A stretch of DNA of 6,176 nt from NCBI GenBank assembly GCA_014376655.1, contig JACMRC010000406.1, positions 1 to 6,176 of the forward strand, given 5' to 3'. The notes below the pieces were generated by a model, which was not told where the DNA came from, searched no databases, and saw nothing but the letters and a program-made list of their open reading frames with translations. This stretch comes from Mucilaginibacter sp. GTDB taxonomy: Bacteria > Bacteroidota > Bacteroidia > Sphingobacteriales > Sphingobacteriaceae. A program made the position numbers and the translations under genes. Positions 6,006 through 6,176 of this stretch are shown here, in pieces; position 1 is the stretch's first letter, and each line of letters opens with the position of its first letter.

Positions 6006-6045
6006 TGTTAAATTGCTTTTACATTTTTGTGATCATTTACAACAT

Positions 6046-6176
6046 ATGCTGGCAACTACTACAAAACCAACTCCACATTTAAGTACAACTACCTTATGGG
6101 TAATGACTATTACCACTGCGCTGGTTGTTGGTAATTTATATTATAACCAACCTTTACTGGTTGATATTGGCCACGC
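6046..6176 (+). CDS. MFS transporter, N-terminal part only
   Basis: ATG at 6046 opens a frame that runs off the window after 43 codons. After a short Thr-rich cytoplasmic lead (residues 1-17) comes the first membrane helix (about 18-33), WVMTITTALVVGNLYY, running into NQPLLVDIGH. The NLYYNQPLL signature at the end of helix 1 is characteristic of a group of major facilitator proteins of the drug:proton antiporter type found in many bacteria. The full protein should have about 390-400 residues and 12 helices, using the proton gradient to export small molecules. The substrate is unknown. The start is chosen as the only ATG in the right place before helix 1; no Shine-Dalgarno is present. The long AT-rich leader before it holds no promoter I can name. 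Confidence 0.8.
   Translation, partial: MLATTTKPTPHLSTTTLWVMTITTALVVGNLYYNQPLLVDIGH

Larger units (their letters stand above)
5338..6045. other. Long AT-rich gene-free region with several hairpins
   Basis: About 700 bp separate the LuxR remnant from the MFS gene. No frame gives a recognisable protein; a 33-codon frame from ATG 5363 matches nothing I know. AT content is visibly high from about 5600 to 6045, with many homopolymer A and T runs and a loose inverted repeat (GCATTTT 5741-5747 with AAAATGC 5774-5780). The hairpins listed separately inside this region point to one or more short transcripts or to regulatory DNA. The promoter of the MFS gene must also lie here, but no exact TAnnTTTG with a -33 partner was found on the plus strand. 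Confidence 0.6.

Overview
The window looks like chromosomal DNA from a member of the Bacteroidota, most likely of the Sphingobacteriaceae (Pedobacter/Mucilaginibacter type). The evidence is the secreted glycoside hydrolases with an AxG|Q type signal cleavage, the near absence of Shine-Dalgarno sequences, a TTG-N19-TAnnTTTG promoter in front of the tRNA gene, and AT-rich intergenic DNA around moderately GC genes. The assignment rests on pattern recognition and was not tested by a search.

Layout, left to right. Positions 1-90 are the tail of an unrecognised plus-strand gene. On the minus strand follows a complete tRNA-Ala(GGC) unit, with promoter, tRNA and intrinsic terminator. Positions 290-781 hold no intact gene, but contain a 25-codon remnant of the start of a Bacteroidota tyrosine recombinase, with a tandem repeat and a perfect inverted repeat at its start codon. 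The core is a two-gene plus-strand operon (782-4099). It encodes a secreted GH43-type enzyme with a C-terminal beta-sandwich and a secreted clan GH-A (beta-galactosidase-like) enzyme, and together they probably trim side chains or short oligosaccharides of a plant hemicellulose or pectin. Facing it on the minus strand (4305-5117) is an SDR dehydrogenase of the D-mannonate oxidoreductase type, which belongs to cytoplasmic hexuronate catabolism. Hydrolases acting on uronate-containing glycans and a hexuronate reductase fit one sugar-use theme, but no SusC/SusD pair or regulator is in the window.

Behind the SDR gene lies the orphaned C-terminal half of a LuxR-type HTH domain (5215-5337), a gene remnant. 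The 5338-6045 stretch has no convincing protein gene and is very AT-rich, but carries several hairpins. These are a 10-bp GC-rich hairpin followed by a five-codon ORF, a UUCG-capped hairpin acting as a minus-strand terminator, and a plus-strand terminator, none of them attached to a visible gene. This is the best place to look for undescribed small RNAs. The window ends inside the first 43 codons of an MFS transporter.

No clearly new multi-gene system was found. The open questions are the structured non-coding stretch, the two gene remnants and the uncertain family of the GH-A enzyme.
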